Assembly (NCBI GenBank): GCA_031769625.1
Contig: JAUIMM010000126.1
Coordinates: 3,124,001-3,188,000 of the forward strand
Direction of reading: 5' to 3'
Source of the DNA: Taudactylus pleione
Lineage: Eukaryota > Chordata > Amphibia > Anura > Myobatrachidae
Length of the DNA: 64,000 bases
Shown in pieces: positions 60,821 through 64,000 of the stretch. The position numbers were made by a program, and so were the translations under genes. Position 1 is the stretch's first letter. Each line of letters begins with the position of its first letter. The notes beneath the pieces are model-generated. The model had not been told where the DNA came from and did no database searches. It saw nothing but the letters and a program-made list of their open reading frames with translations.

Positions 60821-61297
60821 AGCTAGCACATTAATGTAATGGGTTTTGCCGACACTCTACAAAGATTTTAGTGTTTACAATGCTGACATCTGTATTGGGG
60901 GGTGGGGGAGGGGGAAGACAGCTGAGTCTTTGCCATGCGTGACAGAAAACCTAGCTTCACCCCAGCAAAACATGCATGTCTTGTAAAAGTTACCAGTTAT
61001 AGCCCTATGTTCTAAAAAATAATGCAGTTTGACTTTTTAGTAAAGTTTTCTATTTCTATTTGTTTCTTCCCAGTTCTTGATAACAGCTCATGTTACTTTA
61101 TGTAATAGCTCATGTCAAAAGAGATTGTGGCTGAAACAGAGTGCAAATTCAGTTTATAATATATAGTATACAAAGTTTTACCTGCATTACTAGGACTCAG
61201 GAAAACTCCTGCACCAGAATCATATGGAGATATGCTTTTATCCATTATATTTCAAGTATCATTAAAGGTTAAATAATATATCTGAAGGGAGTGCTAT
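60821..61297. other. Intergenic sequence, nothing recognised
   Basis: Could include the 3' end of the ERV, but no long terminal repeat was identified. Confidence 0.35.
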
Positions 61298-61495
61298 CAC
61301 TTAGGTTTATTTACAAAGTGTCAAGTTGTAAAACCCGACACTTCTGTTCATGTTTATGCCTGATATTTTAAAGGGCAGTGCTTTTACTAGCAAGACACAG
61401 CCATTAAGTGAAGTGCCCTTTTACATTTCGGGCATAAACATGAACAGAAGTGTCAGTTTCACAATCTGACACTGTGTAAATAATCCCCTAAAACT
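61298..61495. mobile_element. Palindromic MITE
   Basis: Inverted arms: 'gtgtcaagttgtaaaacccg' and 'acacttctgttcatgtttat' on the left, and 'ataaacatgaacagaagtgt' with 'cacaatctgacac' on the right. No coding capacity. Confidence 0.75.
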
Positions 61496-61499
61496 CTTA

Positions 61500-61672
61500 G
61501 GGGTCTATGTACTAAGCTCTGTTAGTAGATAAAGTGAACAGAGATAAGGTACCAGCCAATCAGCTCCTGACTGCCATTTTTCAAACACAGCCTGTGACAT
61601 GTCAGGTGCTGATTGGCTGGTACCTTACCTCCGTTCACTTTATCTCCATCCAAGGCTTAGTAAATAGACCCC
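61500..61672. mobile_element. Harbinger-like MITE 'ggggtctatgtactaag' with TTA duplication
   Basis: A 173-bp palindrome flanked by TTA at 61497-61499 and 61673-61675. Core 'gataaggtaccagccaatca' is repeated inverted. It is the cleanest copy of the family seen at 20472-20620. Confidence 0.85.
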
Positions 61673-61675
61673 TTA

Positions 61676-62656
61676 ATCCTAAAGTGCAAAAGGGAGGGCT
61701 AGCAGAGTTCTTGCATAAATAGCCTATTGATTTCTATAAGAATATTCAGGTCAATATTATATGTAATTAGAATAGTAATGCTGAGAAATTATACTAATAC
61801 TCTAGCTGTTAAGAAATCTGCAAACTGATAACTATGCATTTCAGTGTTATTTGATAACAGAGTTAAATACACAAAGCAGGTTACTTAAACAAATCAAACC
61901 TATCTGATGAACAAGTCTTTGGTGTCAGACTAGAAAAAAATCTATTGCAATTGTTGCAAACTGATGCTGCCACTTAGGATAAAAAATGATACATTGTAAT
62001 GATACATAGAATTGGAACAAAGATACTCTTTGTAAAGAAATTATTTCATGACTCAAGGGTCTGTAGTACAAGCCTTAAGCATTACATACACTAAAAGATA
62101 CTTACAGAATGTATTGAAAAAATCTCTCCAGCACCTAAAACTACTAATGTGCTGAAACAACCTGCTGCAGTTAATTAAGGAGAAAAATTAGCAACTCCAC
62201 AAAAATAAACATTAAAAAGAAAAAAACTGCTCTGGATAGAAACAGCCACCAATTGACACAGTATAATAATTTATTGTAACAATAAAGATATTTTGCTACA
62301 CAGGAAAAACAACTATCTAGTCACTGCAAAAATGTATCCGTGTTCAGTCTGGAATATTCATGGAATCAGTGCTGCAGATCATACAAAGAACTAGCATATA
62401 ATAATAATAATGACACATAAACCATACATACAACATGAAATATGGACAATAAAAATGGTAGTGAATAAAAGTCCAGCTGGATATGTATAAATGAGGCAGA
62501 TGAAATCTATAAGTATAGACTGGATAAGAAGAAACAAAGGATCATGTAAAATGTCAATGGTCTGCTTATTGTCCGTGTGTGACATAGGAGAGTTACCTTC
62601 CTCATAGCACAAGCACCGGCTGCTTTAATAAATTCCTTCCAACACCAAAAGACTTT
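61676..62656. other. AT-rich intergenic sequence, nothing recognised
   Basis: No repeat ends, coding pattern or RNA gene supported. A short (TAA)n run lies near 62398-62412. Confidence 0.4.
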
Positions 62657-63255
62657 GGGCCTGATTCAGAGCCGGACGCAATTAGCGCTCGCTCGTCCAA
62701 AAAATAGGGGTGGCTATTCAAATGAACCGTTCGCTCTTTGCGGTCTGTTCACGCCTCTAGGTCTGAACGAGCGAACAAAACTTGCGGTCGTTTTTTGGAT
62801 AAATACGCCCCCTGGTCGCTCGCATCCTACGTCATGTCCGCTATTTATTAGATTAATCGAGTACATCGACCAGCGTATGAACTGCTCGCTATTCTTGTGG
62901 TTGGTTTTTGCTACCACAATCTTGCGAGCAGTTCTGGCTATAAAATAACCCAGTGACGTGGTCAATGACGCTGCTGTTTTAATTATGCACACCCATAAAA
63001 CGTCCGTTTTGACCTTTAAGCACACCTGCGTTCGGATCTCCACTCCCCGTTTTCAAGCACCTTCCCCTGTTACCACCCACATACGCCTCTTTCTGTCACT
63101 CAAAATAGCAGGCATTCGCTATTTAGCGAACAAACGATTTTCGGCCGCACTGACTGGTTCGCGCATGCGTATTACAATCCGTACGCATGCGCAGTTGGGC
63201 AAACATCGCTCGGAACGAGCATACTGCCGCTTATGAGCGGCTCTGAATCAGGCCC
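62657..63255. mobile_element. 'gggcctgattcagagccg' MITE
   Basis: 599 bp with ends gggcctgattcagagccg and cggctctgaatcaggccc, flanked by TTT on both sides (62654-62656, 63256-63258). The interior is rich in 'cgaacgagcga'-type motifs and has two near-NRF1 sites ('cgcgcatgcgta', 'acgcatgcgca', about 63160-63195). Open frames on either strand are by-products. Confidence 0.85.
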
Positions 63256-63611
63256 TTTGTTAGTGATCCTGTGTTGTTGTAGCTCTCTGCAGCAGCTCTC
63301 TGTGTTGGATCCGTCCCGGACCTCAAATGTCCTACAGCTCACTCTCATTGCTAGGTCCCACCGGCTATAGCATTGGGACCAAGTGCTGTAGCGGTTAGTA
63401 CTAGGGCATGCAGTGTGCCAGGATCAGCATACACCGTGTCTTAGTGAATCTCAAACCTCAATTCAGGGTGTTTGGTGGGAAGGAAAGCTTCTTGAGCCCA
63501 GTCTGGACAACATGAAGGTCAGCAAGACAGCAACTATTTTAGTCCATGTTGCATTGTTTATTGTGCTCTTTTGTACAACACATTGTTTTCCTTCAATGGT
63601 ATACATTTAAT
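63256..63611. other. Intergenic sequence, nothing recognised
   Basis: Short open frames only; no feature supported. Confidence 0.35.
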
Positions 63612-64000
63612 ATGCAGGCGGACGGGATCCTGGGCGTCGATATATCGACGCCGGAATACCAACACCCGGCATAATGCCGACGATGATATCCAGAAGAGGA
63701 TCGGGATAACGTAGTCGGCATCCCGACCCCGACTATCCCGAAAGTAAGAAGACAGTTAAGTATGATACTTAGCCTGGGGATGGGGGGCTTAGGTTTAGGC
63801 ACCATTGGGGGAAGGTTAAGGTTAGGCACCCCCAGGGAGGGTTAGGTTTAGGGTGCAGGAAGTGTGGGTTAGAGTCAAGCACCACCGGGGGGAGGTTAGG
63901 GTTAGGCTTACAGGATGGGGGAGAGGGGGAGGGTTAGGGTATTTACCGCCCCTGTAAGGATCCTGGATGATCGGGCTTCCAATCTCGGGATATCATACCG
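63612..64000 (+). mobile_element. G-rich MITE family, copy E, cut by the window edge
   Basis: Arms 'gtcgatatatcgacgccgg' and 'cggcatcccgac', interior 'gttaggtttagggtgc' and 'ggttagggttaggc', right arm ending 'gggatatcataccg' at the window end. The last bases (cataccg) match the expected inverted terminus, so the copy is nearly complete. Confidence 0.8.

Overview
This is a single-gene locus in a repeat-rich vertebrate nuclear genome, most likely an anuran amphibian with a large genome. The host gene is the nucleotide-excision-repair and proteasome-shuttle gene rad23b. All ten coding exons can be read on the plus strand between 18523 and 45192, with GT/AG junctions throughout, and they join to a 407-residue protein (human RAD23B has 409). 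The anuran assignment is an inference from the mix of repeats: Tc1-like elements, DIRS tyrosine-recombinase retrotransposons, Penelope-like elements, PIF/Harbinger- and hAT-like MITEs, and short LINE tails. No species-diagnostic marker was found.

Layout. Positions 1-17900 lie upstream of the gene and hold only repeats: degenerate tandem repeats (381-1130, 3371-3610, 3821-4040, 8740-8945), three blocks of one satellite-like family (1396-2520, 9005-9660, 13586-15860) interrupted by younger insertions, a decayed Penelope-like element (about 4041-5250), a 1.65-kb Tc1 element (5324-6971) and a very long foldback palindrome (17243-17640). A CpG-rich promoter region with NRF1- and YY1-type sites and a 9-codon upstream ORF leads into exon 1.

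The introns carry many nested transposons. Intron 1 has palindromic MITEs and an old Tc1 copy split by another insertion. Intron 2 has an hAT MITE. Intron 3 has a possible LINE remnant and a Harbinger MITE. Intron 5 has a perfect 30-bp hairpin inside a MITE. Intron 6 has a second Tc1 copy of the upstream family, in opposite orientation. Intron 9 has the 5' part of a DIRS element. The 3' UTR follows to about 46750.

Downstream lies a near full-length DIRS retrotransposon (about 49722-55454) with gag-like, reverse transcriptase/RNase H and tyrosine recombinase regions. All three are broken, and a 479-bp MITE sits inside the reverse transcriptase with an 8-bp target duplication. Next comes an endogenous retrovirus remnant (integrase C-terminus, then a possible env region), itself split by two MITEs. 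The window ends inside another copy of the G-rich MITE family.

No RNA gene, CRISPR array, prokaryotic feature or clearly novel protein system was seen. The most interesting material is structural: TE nesting with readable target-site duplications, TE-borne NRF1 and ZNF143 consensus sites, the long palindromes, and the DIRS element.
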